Origin: Hassallia byssoidea VB512170 | GTDB taxonomy: Bacteria > Cyanobacteriota > Cyanobacteriia > Cyanobacteriales > Nostocaceae | NCBI RefSeq assembly: GCF_000817785.2 | Contig: NZ_JTCM02000014.1 | Location: 33,520 to 97,519 of the forward strand | Length of the DNA: 64,000 bases | Direction of reading: 5' to 3' | Part shown: piece by piece, positions 1-9,062 of the stretch | Numbering within the stretch: the stretch's first letter is position 1 | How the letters are laid out: each line of letters starts with the position of its first letter | Notes under the pieces: model-generated | What the model was told of the DNA's origin: nothing | Databases searched by the model: none | Seen by the model: only the letters and a program-made list of their open reading frames with translations | Program-made: the position numbers and the translations under genes

Positions 1-300
1 CATTGGCGAATATTAGAACGCTTGGGCAACTATACATTAATGCACTTCCAGCTAGAAACTGGTCGCACCCATCAAATTCGCGTACATAGCGCCCAAATTA
101 ATCATCCCATTGTCGGCGACCCTATTTATAGTTCCAATCGTTCCATAGGTGTAAACCTACCCGGTCAAGCATTGCACGCTTGGCGACTTCAGTTACAACA
201 TCCGCTGTCTGGAGAGTTGATTGAAGTGACAGCACCCCCTCCCCAAACTTTCACAACTCTGCTAGAAGTTCTCCGAAGACGCGCTGCCATCTCCTCTTAG
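1..300 (+). CDS. RluA-family pseudouridine synthase, C-terminal part (cut by window edge)
   Basis: The frame is open from the first base and ends at TAG 298-300, so the N-terminal part with the catalytic aspartate lies outside the window. The visible 99 residues carry the block LETGRTHQIRVH followed by HPIVGDPIY, which is the conserved C-terminal half of the RluA/RluC/RluD catalytic domain (isomerises uridine to pseudouridine in rRNA or tRNA). Which of the RluA subgroups, and so which RNA position, cannot be told from this part. The gene points toward the pec operon but ends about 650 bases before it, so I see no reason to link them. Confidence 0.85.
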   Translation, partial: HWRILERLGNYTLMHFQLETGRTHQIRVHSAQINHPIVGDPIYSSNRSIGVNLPGQALHAWRLQLQHPLSGELIEVTAPPPQTFTTLLEVLRRRAAISS

Positions 301-946
301 ACATAAAATCTGAGAAATCTGATAAATTTTTTCGAGTTTTCTTAATTAAGCTTTACAAAAAGTTATAAATAGCTGCTGCATCAAAGTTGCCGTAAATCGT
401 GGCAATAACCGCTTGCGTCAAGGATTTCAGCTTGATATTTGCAGTTTTAAATGATGAGCATTTTTACTCTATTTAATTTACGAAAACTTGTGACATCAAA
501 TACATAATTTTGTTTACATAATCTCCATAACGCTTTAGCAGACTACAATACTTAGAGTTGATTAATTTGCTGATTACTACAAAATTCAGTATAAACACGA
601 TTGCGTTAAGCGATGTAAAGAAAAGTATGCAATTGTAAATAATTGAGTAAATAAATTTGAACAAACCCTTACTGGTAATGAGTTTCACGAATTGCTGTAG
701 AGTTTTACACAAATTGAAAAAACTTAATAAAAAAGGAACTCAATCGATATATAAAATACAAACAAGGTTTTAAAAGCAATTACAACAAGCAAAAAAACGC
801 TGTTTCAAATTAATTGATTGCACATTAATAAAGTGTTTTCAGTATTTTTGATGTGCGATTATTGCCAGATTTATATTAATGGCAATGATGAGTTAATTGT
901 TTTTAACCGAAAAATAACTGCCATGATTTTCAGAGGAATTTAAGAA
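301..946. other. AT-rich spacer / upstream region of pecB
   Basis: About 650 bases with no convincing gene. It is strongly AT-rich and should hold the promoter of the pec operon, but I cannot point to a definite -10/-35 pair. A purine-rich ribosome binding site (AGAGGA) sits about 10 bases before the pecB ATG. A 79-codon minus-strand open frame at 473-712 has no recognisable features and looks like chance. Confidence 0.5.
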
Positions 947-1465
947 ATGCTTGACGCTTTTTCCAGAGTAGTTGAACAAGCCGACAGAAAAGGTTCTTAC
1001 CTAAGCAGTGACGAAATCAATGCTCTATCAGCAATGGTTAGTGATAGCAATAAGCGCTTAGATACAGTCAACAGACTTACCAGTAATGCTTCCTCCATTG
1101 TGGCAAATGCTTATCGCGCCTTAGTTGCAGAACGTCCCCAAGTATTTAATGCTGGTGGTGCTTGCTTCCACAACCGCAATCAAGCAGCTTGCATCCGCGA
1201 CATGGGATTTATTCTGCGTTATGTCACCTACGCTATATTATCAGGCGATGCCAGTGCATTGGACGATCGCTGCTTGAACGGTTTGCGTGAAACTTATCAA
1301 GCACTTGGTACTCCTGGTGATGCAGTAGCATCAGGAATTCAAAAGATGAAAGAATCTGCACTGAATATTGCCAATGACCCCAACAATATCACCAAAGGTG
1401 ATTGCAGCCAGTTGATGTCTGAAGTGGCTAGCTATTTCGATCGCGCAGCTTCCGCAGTTGCTTAA
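947..1465 (+). CDS. pecB: phycoerythrocyanin beta subunit
   Basis: 172 residues, the full length for a beta phycobiliprotein. It forms the (alpha-beta) trimers and hexamers of phycoerythrocyanin at the outer ends of phycobilisome rods and carries two phycocyanobilins. The chromophore cysteines are visible as AACIRDM (Cys82, Cys84 in consensus numbering) and GDCSQL (Cys153). Residue 72 is alanine (GGACFHN) where the downstream cpcB product has the Asn72 that is methylated in phycocyanin. This, the pecA partner and the pecE/pecF lyase genes identify it as pec rather than a second cpc copy. First gene of the operon pecBACEF. Confidence 0.96.
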   Translation: MLDAFSRVVEQADRKGSYLSSDEINALSAMVSDSNKRLDTVNRLTSNASSIVANAYRALVAERPQVFNAGGACFHNRNQAACIRDMGFILRYVTYAILSGDASALDDRCLNGLRETYQALGTPGDAVASGIQKMKESALNIANDPNNITKGDCSQLMSEVASYFDRAASAVA

Positions 1466-1519
1466 GCAAGCATTTTTTCAAAGCATTTTTTTTAGTAATT
1501 ATCGGAGAAAAAGAGAATC

Positions 1520-2008
1520 ATGAAAACCCCATTGACTGAAGCGATCGCCTCCGCAGATGTTCGCGGATCTTACCTCAGCAATACCGAAATGCAAGCGGTA
1601 TTTGGTCGTTTCAACCGCGCTCGTGCAGGTTTAGACGCCGCCAAAGCTTTCTCTGATAATGGTAAGAAATGGTCGGAAGCAGCAGCCAATCACGTTTATC
1701 AAAAGTTCCCCTACACCACGCAAATGCAAGGACCCCAATACGCTTCTTCAAGCGAAGGTAAATCTAAGTGCGTGCGTGACATCGACCACTACCTCCGCAC
1801 TATCAGCTATTGCTGTGTAGTTGGTGGAACTGGACCATTAGATGAATATGTGGTTGCAGGTTTGAGCGAACTCAACAGCGCTCTTGGTTTATCTCCTAGC
1901 TGGTATGTAGCTGCCTTAGAATTTGTCCGTGACAATCATGGTTTGAGTGGTGACGTAGCTGGTGAAGCTAATACTTACCTCAATTATGCAATCAACGCAT
2001 TGAGCTAA
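1520..2008 (+). CDS. pecA: phycoerythrocyanin alpha subunit
   Basis: 162 residues, normal alpha-subunit length. Cys84 in KSKCVRD binds the chromophore, which in this protein is phycoviolobilin made from phycocyanobilin by the PecE/PecF lyase-isomerase. The adjacent pair Cys98-Cys99 (SYCCVV) is present; in Mastigocladus alpha-PEC this pair is the one tied to redox-dependent photochemistry, and the cpcA product here has no such pair. It follows pecB by 54 bases with a GGAG-type ribosome site. Absorbs green-yellow light and passes it down to phycocyanin. Confidence 0.96.
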   Translation: MKTPLTEAIASADVRGSYLSNTEMQAVFGRFNRARAGLDAAKAFSDNGKKWSEAAANHVYQKFPYTTQMQGPQYASSSEGKSKCVRDIDHYLRTISYCCVVGGTGPLDEYVVAGLSELNSALGLSPSWYVAALEFVRDNHGLSGDVAGEANTYLNYAINALS

Positions 2009-2196
2009 GGCAAAACTCTTGGGTCTTTGGAAGTAGATAATTACTGATTAATTAGATAGGCAAAATTAAATGTTTTGTCGTAGTGTAGCGCTACTACAAA
2101 CAGTATTGTTTATCTTGATTAAGTTCAGTCTTTATGTAATTTCAAAGACCCAATTTTATTAATAAGAAAAATCTTTGCAAGGGAGCGATTAGCAAG

Positions 2197-3027
2197 ATGA
2201 CTGTTGCAGAACGACTAGGGGTTAGAGATTTAATCGGCAAAAAAGTTGAGCTTCGCCAAAATTGGACTCAAGATGATTTGCGAATACTATTCAAGGCTGC
2301 TTACGAACAAGTTTTTGGGCGTCAAGGAGTATACGCAAGTGAAAAATTTACTAGCGCTGAAGCTTTGTTACGTAACGGCAAAATCAACGTTCAACAATTC
2401 ATTGAGATTTTAGCAAAATCTGAATTTTACAAGGAATGCTTTTTCTACAGTAATTCCCAAGGGCGTTTTATTGAGTTGAACTACAAGCACTTATTAGGAC
2501 GCGCTCCCTACGATCAATCAGAAATTGCTTATCATACAGACCTTTACGCATCTCGTGGCTACGATGCGGATATTGAGTCTTACATTTACGGCACAGAATA
2601 CGAAAATGCTTTTGGTACTTCTGTCGTTCCTTATTACCGTGGATTTCAATCTATTCCGGGAATGAAGACTGTAGGATATAACCGCATATTTGAACTTTAT
2701 CGCGGTGACGGTAACAGTGATAACGCGCAAATGGGGCGTAAAAATTCCCGCTTGCGGTCAAAAATCTCGATGAATTCGGCTAACTGGATTTCGCCACCTT
2801 CATCACCGGGCAGTCACTTTGCCTCAACAGCACCGACGTTAATCAGTGCGGCTCCAAAAGGAGATTCTCGCATGTTTGTGATTCAAGCGATCGCTGGTGG
2901 AATTGGTTCTAAAGCAGCAGTGCGTCGTAGCGTACAAGTTTACACCGTACCCTACGAACGACTCTCCGCCACATACCAAGAAATCCACAAGCGCGGTGGG
3001 AAGATCGTCAACATTTCCCAAGTGTAG
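2197..3027 (+). CDS. pecC: phycoerythrocyanin-associated rod linker polypeptide
   Basis: 276 residues in two parts. Residues about 15-150 are a phycobilisome linker domain ([31 protein letters not shown]). Residues about 220-276 are a CpcD-like domain ([10 protein letters not shown] to the end, with [21 protein letters not shown]). It joins phycoerythrocyanin hexamers to the rod and sets their absorption. It starts 188 bases after pecA, and that gap could hold an attenuating or processing structure, as cpcA-cpcC does. It is homologous to cpcC at 6770. Confidence 0.95.
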   Translation: MTVAERLGVRDLIGKKVELRQNWTQDDLRILFKAAYEQVFGRQGVYASEKFTSAEALLRNGKINVQQFIEILAKSEFYKECFFYSNSQGRFIELNYKHLLGRAPYDQSEIAYHTDLYASRGYDADIESYIYGTEYENAFGTSVVPYYRGFQSIPGMKTVGYNRIFELYRGDGNSDNAQMGRKNSRLRSKISMNSANWISPPSSPGSHFASTAPTLISAAPKGDSRMFVIQAIAGGIGSKAAVRRSVQVYTVPYERLSATYQEIHKRGGKIVNISQV

Positions 3028-3200
3028 GAGAGGAGGGGGAGAGGGGGGGATGGGGAGAGGGGGGGACAAGGAGACAAGGGGGACAAGGGGGACAAAGAGG
3101 ACAAGGAGGAATTTCTCCCTCATCCCCCTTGTCTCCCCTCTCCCCCTTGTCCCCCCACTCCCCCACTCCCCACTCCCCACTCCCCACTCCCCACTCCCAA
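3028..3200. repeat. G-rich / C-rich low-complexity array with inverted halves (pecC-pecE spacer)
   Basis: A run of GGGGGAGAGG and GGGGGACAAGG units from 3028 to about 3105 is followed by their complement (CTCCCC, CCCCCTTGTC, CCCCACTCC) up to 3200, six bases before the pecE ATG. The halves can pair into a long imperfect hairpin in the operon transcript. Relatives of the unit occur at 4777-4965, 51131-51250, 56258-56297, 62400-62540 and, as its C-rich strand, 55511-55680. Confidence 0.85.
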
Positions 3201-3205
3201 TTCTT

Positions 3206-3976
3206 ATGAATACTCAACACCCCGAACCGATTTTGTCTTGTGATTCAGCGATCGCGGCGCTGTCTTGCGAAGATAATCAAATCCGTTATTATGCTGCTTG
3301 GTGGCTGGGGAAGCATCGGGTACAATCCGGCTGTGAGGCGCTGTGTAATGCCCTTGCGGATGCAAACTATCGCATCCCGTCAGGTGGGTATCCTCTGCGC
3401 CGTCAAGCCGCACGAGCGCTCGGACAACTGCAAAATCCGCAAGCCGTCAGCGCGTTAATTGCAGCGTTAGAATGTGATACTGATTTGCGTTTGCGGGAAG
3501 CAGCAATTCAAGCTTTAGCCGCTATTGGTGACGAAAAAGCGGCTACTCCTTTGCTTCAGCTTTTGCAATCCACCCAAGAGCAACCTTATGAAGCGCTAAT
3601 TGAAGCACTAGCCACTTTGCAAGTTTGGTCAGCTCGTTTGTTAGTTGAGCCTTTTCTTCATCATCCTTCTGAGCGGGTACAATGTGCAGCAGCACGGTAT
3701 ATGTATCTTTTGACTCAACAGCCACAGTACATTGAACGTATTGTTAAAAATCTCAACCATGAGAATATGTATTTGCGCTGGGCAGCGATATTTGATTTAG
3801 GATCTGTTGGTCATCAGCAAGCTGTAGAGGCGATTTTGACGGCTAAGGTTCCTAACAGTTTAAAGCTGTTAAATTTAAAGCGAATTTTAGAAGCCGTTTT
3901 GGATAATCAGCACTCACAAAAGGAAACATCGCAGTTAATTTTCAAAGCAATTGATGATTTGTTATTTCAGCTTTGA
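3206..3976 (+). CDS. pecE: phycoerythrocyanin alpha lyase-isomerase subunit PecE
   Basis: 256 residues of HEAT-like repeats (IRYYAAWWLGKHRV, GGYPLRRQAARALGQL). With PecF it attaches phycocyanobilin to Cys84 of PecA and isomerises it to phycoviolobilin. The open frame continues upstream through the low-complexity array, but the conserved protein begins at the ATG at 3206 (MNTQHPEPIL), so I start there. It aligns well with the cpcE product at 8070 (GYPLRR, RVQCAAAR). The ribosome site is poor: the ATG follows the C-rich half of the repeat directly, so translation may depend on the hairpin. Confidence 0.92.
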   Translation: MNTQHPEPILSCDSAIAALSCEDNQIRYYAAWWLGKHRVQSGCEALCNALADANYRIPSGGYPLRRQAARALGQLQNPQAVSALIAALECDTDLRLREAAIQALAAIGDEKAATPLLQLLQSTQEQPYEALIEALATLQVWSARLLVEPFLHHPSERVQCAAARYMYLLTQQPQYIERIVKNLNHENMYLRWAAIFDLGSVGHQQAVEAILTAKVPNSLKLLNLKRILEAVLDNQHSQKETSQLIFKAIDDLLFQL

Positions 3977-3992
3977 GATTAGGGACTAGGAA

Positions 3993-4118
3993 TTGTTATT
4001 TGTTGGTTGATAGTTGGAGCGTTGATGGTTGTTGGTTGATAGTTGGTACGTTGCTAACTACTATCTACTAACCACTAACTACTAACTACTAACTACTAAC
4101 CACTAACGACTCTTAGTC
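3993..4118. repeat. heptanucleotide tandem repeats, inverted pair (pecE-pecF spacer)
   Basis: TTGGTTGATAGTTGG-type units are followed by several copies of ACTAACT/ACTAACC. The two sides are complementary, so the spacer can fold into a long hairpin. This is the short tandemly repeated repetitive type known from heterocystous cyanobacteria. Confidence 0.8.
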
Positions 4119-4146
4119 CCTTTTTTAATATCAGTAACATTCAACT

Positions 4147-4776
4147 ATGAATACAATCAATCACGATATTGACGGCTTGATTTTGCAATTAAACCACGCC
4201 TCGACACCAACGGATGCGATCGCTTCAATTTCTGCTATAGCTGCTACTGGTATAAAAGAACAATCAGTTATCAAAGCGTTAATTTCAGCTTTGAGTCATC
4301 ACCATCCTTCTGTTGGTGCTGCTGCTGTTAAACTTTTGGTGCAATTAGCACCCGCATCAGTCAAACCGTTAATTGCGGCTTTTCATACTTCTAGCGATCA
4401 GGGGTTACAAGCTCATATTATTCAGGCTTTAGCCCAAATTGGCGACCCAGAAGCAATTGAAGTATTAGCTGAAGTTATCGGTACATCAGTCGCCAATCAC
4501 TGTCAGGGAAATGTCCGCCGCATCGCCGCACGAGGACTCGGACGAATCGCCCAGAATTCTAACAACCTAGAAAACATCCGCCGTACTTTGGACAAGCTAA
4601 CTTGGGCGTTGTCCTCTCCCGAAGATTGGGGACTGCGTTACGCTGCTGTAGTTTCTCTGGCAGAAATTGCTACACCAGAGGCTCTAGTAACCCTAGAACA
4701 CGCTCTAACCCAAGAAACCGATAAAGTTGTCCTTCATCGCATTACAACCGCCTTAGAAGCGCTTGGCGTGGGGTAG
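4147..4776 (+). CDS. pecF: phycoerythrocyanin alpha lyase-isomerase subunit PecF
   Basis: 209 residues, HEAT-like repeats. Partner of PecE in making phycoviolobilin-PecA. The motif NHCQGN is at residues 117-122; from memory this His-Cys motif is what is needed for the isomerase part in the Mastigocladus enzyme, and it separates PecF from the plain lyase CpcF, which lacks it at 9063. Starts at ATG 4147 after the heptamer-repeat spacer. Its stop lies directly against another G-rich array. Confidence 0.93.
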   Translation: MNTINHDIDGLILQLNHASTPTDAIASISAIAATGIKEQSVIKALISALSHHHPSVGAAAVKLLVQLAPASVKPLIAAFHTSSDQGLQAHIIQALAQIGDPEAIEVLAEVIGTSVANHCQGNVRRIAARGLGRIAQNSNNLENIRRTLDKLTWALSSPEDWGLRYAAVVSLAEIATPEALVTLEHALTQETDKVVLHRITTALEALGVG

Positions 4777-4965
4777 GGGGTAGGGAGACAGGGGGACAGG
4801 GAGGGGGGGGACAAGGAGGACAAGGAGGACAAGGGGGACAGGGGGCAGGGGGCTTTCTTGCAGGGGGACAAACAGGAATTTCTCCCTTGTCTCTCTTGTC
4901 CCCCTTGTCTCCCTTGTCCCCCTTGTCTCCCCATCCCCCCATCCCCCCATCCCCCCTCTCCCCCC
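4777..4965. repeat. G-rich / C-rich low-complexity array with inverted halves (after pecF)
   Basis: Begins at the pecF stop codon. GGGGACAGGG and GACAAGGAGGACAAGG units run to about 4870 and their complements (CCCTTGTCTC, CCCCCATCC) to about 4965. Same family as 3028-3200. Can form a long hairpin and may end or process the pec transcript. Confidence 0.85.
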
Positions 4966-5528
4966 TTGGGACGAAGAATTTAAAAAATTTGCAACAATCT
5001 TTTGAAAGGTAAATTTAACTTTTTGTAATAAATCTGCCCTAAGCCGTGAAGACTATATGAGACTGTAATATATGTATCGTAAGGCTTGGCGGAAAAATTA
5101 AGAAAATATTAAAACAGTAATGTTTTGCATAAACATCCCCAACTTATTAAGTTTTGTTACAGAAATTCTTCGTTTTTCTCAGGCGCAGCCCTTGTATGTA
5201 AAGGATTTGAGGCTTTTCTTATCTGTGCAACTTATTTCTTCACAATTTGTAACAAATTATGGATCTATGGCGTTGTATAAACATAAGCTGGAGGGGTTAA
5301 AGAACAGACAAAAGTTAAACGAGGCAATCAATTCGTAAAGGTTGCTGGTTTCTCATAAAATCACCCCAGGTTCTCATAATTTCTCTTTCAGACAGTGAAA
5401 GGGGAATGTGAGAGGAGTTGAGAAACAGTTTTATTTGAAGTCTGTTGTTTAGCAGTTCCGCATTGATAAAACATTGCCAGTTTTAATCAAGACAGCACTC
5501 AACGTAAGGAATTAGGAGAAAACAGTCC
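4966..5528 (+). promoter_or_regulatory. cpcB upstream region with a direct-repeat candidate operator
   Basis: About 560 bases between the pec and cpc genes, likely holding the strong cpc promoter. TTCTCATAA occurs twice, at 5350-5358 and 5371-5379, exactly 21 bases apart (two helical turns), as expected for two binding sites on one face of the DNA. The ribosome site AATTAGGAG lies before the cpcB ATG. A 72-codon open frame at 5120-5338 has no homology-like features and is left out. Regulator unknown. Confidence 0.4.
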
Positions 5529-6047
5529 ATGTTAGACGCATTTGCAAAAGTAGTTTCTCAAGCTGATTCTCGTGGAGAATTCCTAAGCACCGAGCAACTA
5601 GATGCACTCACCAAGTTGGTAAAAGACGGCAACTCCCGTTTGGATACCGTCAACCGCATCACCAGCAATGCTTCCACAATCGTTACCAACGCTGCTCGTT
5701 CATTGTTTGAAGAACAGCCCAACTTGATTGCTCCTGGTGGTAACGCTTACACCAACCGTCGCATGGCTGCTTGCCTCCGCGACATGGAAATCATCTTACG
5801 CTATGTCACCTACGCTCAGTTAGCTGGTGATGCAAGCGTGTTAGATGACCGCTGCTTGAACGGCTTGCGCGAAACATACCAAGCTTTGGGTACACCTGGT
5901 TCTTCCGTGGCAGTTGGTGTTCAAAAGATGAAGGATGCAGCAATCAAGATTGCTAACGATCCTAACGGTATCACCAAAGGCGATTGCAGCAGCTTGATCT
6001 CGGAATTAGCTAGCTACTTCGATCGCGCAGCAGCTGCGGTTGCTTAA
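5529..6047 (+). CDS. cpcB: C-phycocyanin beta subunit
   Basis: 172 residues. Chromophore cysteines Cys82 (AACLRDM) and Cys153 (GDCSSL) are present, and Asn72 (GGNAYTN), the residue methylated in beta-phycocyanin, is kept. Builds the inner rod discs of the phycobilisome and passes energy to allophycocyanin. First gene of cpcBACDEFG; a good ribosome site precedes it. Codon choice is cleaner than in the neighbouring pecB, fitting a very highly expressed gene. Confidence 0.98.
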   Translation: MLDAFAKVVSQADSRGEFLSTEQLDALTKLVKDGNSRLDTVNRITSNASTIVTNAARSLFEEQPNLIAPGGNAYTNRRMAACLRDMEIILRYVTYAQLAGDASVLDDRCLNGLRETYQALGTPGSSVAVGVQKMKDAAIKIANDPNGITKGDCSSLISELASYFDRAAAAVA

Positions 6048-6120
6048 TTAAAAACTTTGAAAAGCCTAAAGATTTAGGTTGATAGGCAAAAGGTACGAAA
6101 AAAGAAGGAGATTATAGACC

Positions 6121-6609
6121 ATGAAAACACCAATTACCGAAGCGATCGCAGCTGCTGATACCCAAGGACGTTTTTTGAGCAACACCGAACTGCAAGCAGT
6201 TAACGGTCGTTTTGAACGCGCTGCTGCCAGCATGGAAGCAGCTCGTGCATTGACCTCGAACGCTCAACGCTTGATTGATGGTGCAGCTCAAGCTGTTTAT
6301 CAGAAGTACCCCTACACCACCCAAATGAGCGGTCCTCAATTCGCCGCTGATTCTCGTGGTAAGTCCAAGTGCGCCCGTGACGTTGGTCACTACCTACGGA
6401 TGGTTACATACTGTTTGGTAGCTGGTGGCACAGGTCCAATGGATGAATACCTGATTGCTGGTTTGGATGAAATCAATCGCTCCTTCGAGTTGTCTAACAG
6501 CTGGTACGTAGAAGCTTTGAAGAACATCAAAAACAGCCACGGTTTATCCGGTCAAGCAGCTAACGAAGCCAACACATACATCGATTACGCAATCAACGCA
6601 TTAAGCTAG
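6121..6609 (+). CDS. cpcA: C-phycocyanin alpha subunit
   Basis: 162 residues with the single chromophore cysteine Cys84 in KSKCARD (phycocyanobilin, attached by CpcE/CpcF). Pairs with CpcB. It is 73 bases after cpcB with the ribosome site AAGGAG about 10 bases before ATG. Unlike the pecA product it has no Cys98-Cys99 pair (TYCLVA), in line with a non-photoactive antenna protein. A stem-loop follows directly (6614-6688). Confidence 0.98.
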   Translation: MKTPITEAIAAADTQGRFLSNTELQAVNGRFERAAASMEAARALTSNAQRLIDGAAQAVYQKYPYTTQMSGPQFAADSRGKSKCARDVGHYLRMVTYCLVAGGTGPMDEYLIAGLDEINRSFELSNSWYVEALKNIKNSHGLSGQAANEANTYIDYAINALS

Positions 6610-6613
6610 ATAG

Positions 6614-6688
6614 CGATCGGGCCCGGAGAGGGATGCAAGTGCTGGATGAAATCACCTAGCAGTTGGATCTCGCTCCGGGCATCGTTTT
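6614..6688 (+). terminator. stem-loop between cpcA and cpcC (attenuating terminator or processing site)
   Basis: GCCCGGAG at 6621-6628 pairs with CTCCGGGC at 6673-6680. CGAT 6614-6617 and ATCG 6681-6684 extend the stem across a bulge, and TTTT follows at 6685. A hairpin here is well known in cpc operons and explains why cpcBA message greatly exceeds that of the linker genes. Confidence 0.75.
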
Positions 6689-6769
6689 ATCTGGAATATA
6701 GATAAAAAAAACTTATCACGCGCACCAAGTAGCAGCAGCCGAACTGCTAAAGACAAGGGGGAAATTAAA

Positions 6770-7630
6770 ATGGCGATTACAGCAGCAGCATCAAGGCTAG
6801 GAACAGAAGCTTTTAGTGAAGCAGTACGAGTAGAACTGCGACCCTATGCCACTAAAGAAGACATCGAAGGAGTGATTCGTGCCGTGTATCGGCAAGTCTT
6901 AGGAAATGACTATTTAATGGCATCAGAACGCCTCAAAAGTGCCGAATCACTACTGCGAGATGGCAACCTCACAGTGCGGGAATTTGTCCGTAGCGTTGCC
7001 AAATCAGAACTTTACAAAAAAAAGTTTTTCTACAACAGTTTCCAAACCAGAGTAATCGAACTCAACTACAAGCATTTGTTGGGTCGCGCTCCCTATGATG
7101 AGTCAGAAGTAGTTTATCACTTGGACATATACGAAAACCAAGGATACGACGCGGAAATAGACTCATACATCGATTCAACCGAATATCAAACCAACTTCGG
7201 CGACAATATTGTGCCCTACTATCGCGGCTTTGCTACCCAAACAGGGCAAAAAACCGTCGGTTTCAACCGGATGTTTAGGTTATACCGAGGTTACGCCAAC
7301 AGCGATACCTCGCAAGTAGAAGGAACAAAAACTCGTCTAGCACGGGAATTAGGAACCAATAGCGCTTCCTCAATTGTCGGACCATCAGGTAGCAACGAGA
7401 ACTGGAATTTCCGCGCCAGCGCAGATGTAACACCCAAGAAGAATATGGGTAACGCAGTTGGCGTAGGCGATCGCGTTTACCGCATCGAAGTCACCGGACA
7501 GCTAAGTCCTGGGTATCCCCGCGTGCGTCGCAGCAGCTACGCGATCGTCGTACCCTACGAACGGCTTTCCGAAAAGATGCAGCAAATTCAAAAGCAAGGT
7601 GGCAAAATCGTCAGCGTGTCACCAGCTTAA
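6770..7630 (+). CDS. cpcC: phycocyanin-associated rod linker polypeptide
   Basis: 286 residues. The N-terminal two thirds is a linker domain ([38 protein letters not shown]), and the C-terminal part from about residue 230 is a CpcD-like domain (VYRIEVTGQ to [21 protein letters not shown]). Links phycocyanin hexamers in the rod. Paralogue of the pecC product. Ribosome site AAGGGGGAAA before ATG. Separated from cpcA by the hairpin. Confidence 0.96.
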   Translation: MAITAAASRLGTEAFSEAVRVELRPYATKEDIEGVIRAVYRQVLGNDYLMASERLKSAESLLRDGNLTVREFVRSVAKSELYKKKFFYNSFQTRVIELNYKHLLGRAPYDESEVVYHLDIYENQGYDAEIDSYIDSTEYQTNFGDNIVPYYRGFATQTGQKTVGFNRMFRLYRGYANSDTSQVEGTKTRLARELGTNSASSIVGPSGSNENWNFRASADVTPKKNMGNAVGVGDRVYRIEVTGQLSPGYPRVRRSSYAIVVPYERLSEKMQQIQKQGGKIVSVSPA

Positions 7631-7635
7631 TAAAG

Positions 7636-7758
7636 TTAGGAGTGATGAGTTAAGAGTTATGAGTTATGAGTTATGAGTAGTGAAGTGATAAATTCCGCTT
7701 TTCTTAATTCTTAACTCCTAATTCCTAACTCCTAACTCCTAACTCCTAACTACTAATT
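7636..7758. repeat. heptamer repeats, inverted pair (cpcC-cpcD spacer)
   Basis: GAGTTATGAGTTATGAG units on the left face CCTAACTCCTAACTCC units on the right, giving a long imperfect hairpin in the transcript just before the cpcD ribosome site (AAAGGAGA). Confidence 0.8.
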
Positions 7759-7782
7759 CATACTAAAGGAGAAATTAATCAT

Positions 7783-8058
7783 ATGTTCGGTCAAACCACA
7801 GTTGGAACTGGTGGAATTTCTAGCGCAAGTAGCCGGATGTTCCGTTACGAAGTCACAGGCTTGCGGCAAAATTCCGAAAACGACAAAAATAACTATGAAA
7901 TCCGTAACAGTGGCAGCGTGTATGTCACAGTTCCATACAACCGGATGAACGAAGAAATGCAGCGGATTACCCGCATGGGCGGCACAATTGTCAAAATTGA
8001 GCCGTTGACTGCTGAATCAGCACTGAAGCCAGATAGCGAATCTCAAACGCAAAACTAA
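7783..8058 (+). CDS. cpcD: phycobilisome rod-capping linker
   Basis: 91 residues; one CpcD domain (MFRYEVTGLRQ, YVTVPYNRMNEEMQRITRMGGTIVKIEPL) with a polar tail of about 15 residues, slightly longer than the usual 80 or so. It caps the core-distal end of the rod and limits rod growth. A good ribosome site (AAAGGAG) precedes ATG 7783. It is followed by cpcE after 11 bases. Confidence 0.95.
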   Translation: MFGQTTVGTGGISSASSRMFRYEVTGLRQNSENDKNNYEIRNSGSVYVTVPYNRMNEEMQRITRMGGTIVKIEPLTAESALKPDSESQTQN

Positions 8059-8069
8059 GACTCTTGGCA

Positions 8070-8894
8070 ATGAGAGAAAATGGCGCGGAAGAATATATAC
8101 CAGAAAACGCACCACCGCTAAATGAAGAGCAAGCGATCGCCAATCTGACATCACCAGATACAGGTCTTCGCTATTACGCCGCTTGGTGGTTGGGCAAATT
8201 CCGCGTTAATTCCAAAGCTGCTGTAGATGGGTTAATTGCAGCGTTAGAGGATGAAGCCGACAGAACAGAACTGGGAGGCTATCCTCTACGACGCAATGCA
8301 GCAAGAGCGTTAGGGAAATTAGGCGATACACAAGCGGTTGATGGCTTAATTAAGTGCTTGTCAAGCTCTGACTTTTACGTGCGCGAAGCATCTGCCCAGT
8401 CTCTGGAAATGTTGCGTGCCTCAGATGCCGCTCCTTCCCTGATGCAGCTTTTATCCGGGGGTGTTGCCGCAGCCGTCCAAGTACCCGGACGCCCGCACTT
8501 AGTCCAACCCTATGAAGCCATATTAGAAGCTTTGGGAGCGATTGGGGCAAAAGAAGCTATTTCTCTAATTCAACCGTTCCTAGAGCATCCACTACCACGA
8601 GTGCAATGCGCCGCAGCCAGAGCAATGTACCAGCTGACACTTGATGCCAGTTATGGCGATCGCTTAGTGAAAGCGTTGGACAGCGACGATCTGAAATTGC
8701 GCCGCGTTGCCTTAAGTGATTTGGGTGCAATTGGGTATATAGCAGCAGCAGACGCGATCGCTCAGGCAAAAGTTGAAAATAGCTTCAAACTCATCGCCCT
8801 CAAAGGATTGTTAGAGCATCAACTTCCATCATTAGATGTTTCCCTTTCAGAGGATACCATCCGCCTAATGAACCTGATGGATGCGCTGTTGTAG
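8070..8894 (+). CDS. cpcE: phycocyanin alpha lyase subunit CpcE
   Basis: 274 residues of HEAT-like repeats (LRYYAAWWLGKFRV, GGYPLRRNAARALGKLGD, RVQCAAARAMYQL). Together with CpcF it attaches phycocyanobilin to Cys84 of CpcA. I chose ATG 8070, 11 bases after the cpcD stop; a TTG two codons upstream (8064) is possible but less likely. Homologous to the pecE product, from which it differs by an insert around residue 145 (AAVQVPGRPHL). Confidence 0.94.
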   Translation: MRENGAEEYIPENAPPLNEEQAIANLTSPDTGLRYYAAWWLGKFRVNSKAAVDGLIAALEDEADRTELGGYPLRRNAARALGKLGDTQAVDGLIKCLSSSDFYVREASAQSLEMLRASDAAPSLMQLLSGGVAAAVQVPGRPHLVQPYEAILEALGAIGAKEAISLIQPFLEHPLPRVQCAAARAMYQLTLDASYGDRLVKALDSDDLKLRRVALSDLGAIGYIAAADAIAQAKVENSFKLIALKGLLEHQLPSLDVSLSEDTIRLMNLMDALL

Positions 8895-8897
8895 TTA

Positions 8898-9058
8898 TTG
8901 GGAGCGTGGTTAAGTGTTAGTGGGAGCGTGGGAGCATGGTAAGAGTGTTAGTGAGAGCGTGGTAAGAGTGTTAGTGGTCAAAAACCAACGACTAACAACT
9001 AACAACTAACAACTAACAGCTAACAGCTAACAACTAACAACTAACACCTAACACTCTT
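8898..9058. repeat. heptamer repeats, inverted pair (cpcE-cpcF spacer)
   Basis: GGTAAGAGTGTTAGTG-type units at the left and ACTAACAACTAACA units at the right (about 8990-9058) end within five bases of the cpcF ATG. The two sides are complementary. The cpcF ribosome site lies in or is replaced by the repeat, which could limit CpcF synthesis. Confidence 0.8.
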
Positions 9059-9062
9059 ACCA

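Noticed and set aside
473..712. 79-codon minus-strand open frame before pecB
   Set aside because: AT-rich, no ribosome site, no recognisable motif; lies in the expected promoter region.
2897..3205. Longer N-terminus for PecE
   Set aside because: It reads through the end of pecC and the G/C array; the conserved protein starts at ATG 3206.
5120..5338. 72-codon open frame between pecF and cpcB
   Set aside because: No family-like pattern and no ribosome site; most likely chance in the cpc leader.
8898..9058. Heptamer arrays considered as CRISPR arrays (also at 3993, 7636, 10583, 62560)
   Set aside because: Units of seven bases without spacers and no cas genes; they match cyanobacterial short tandem repeats.
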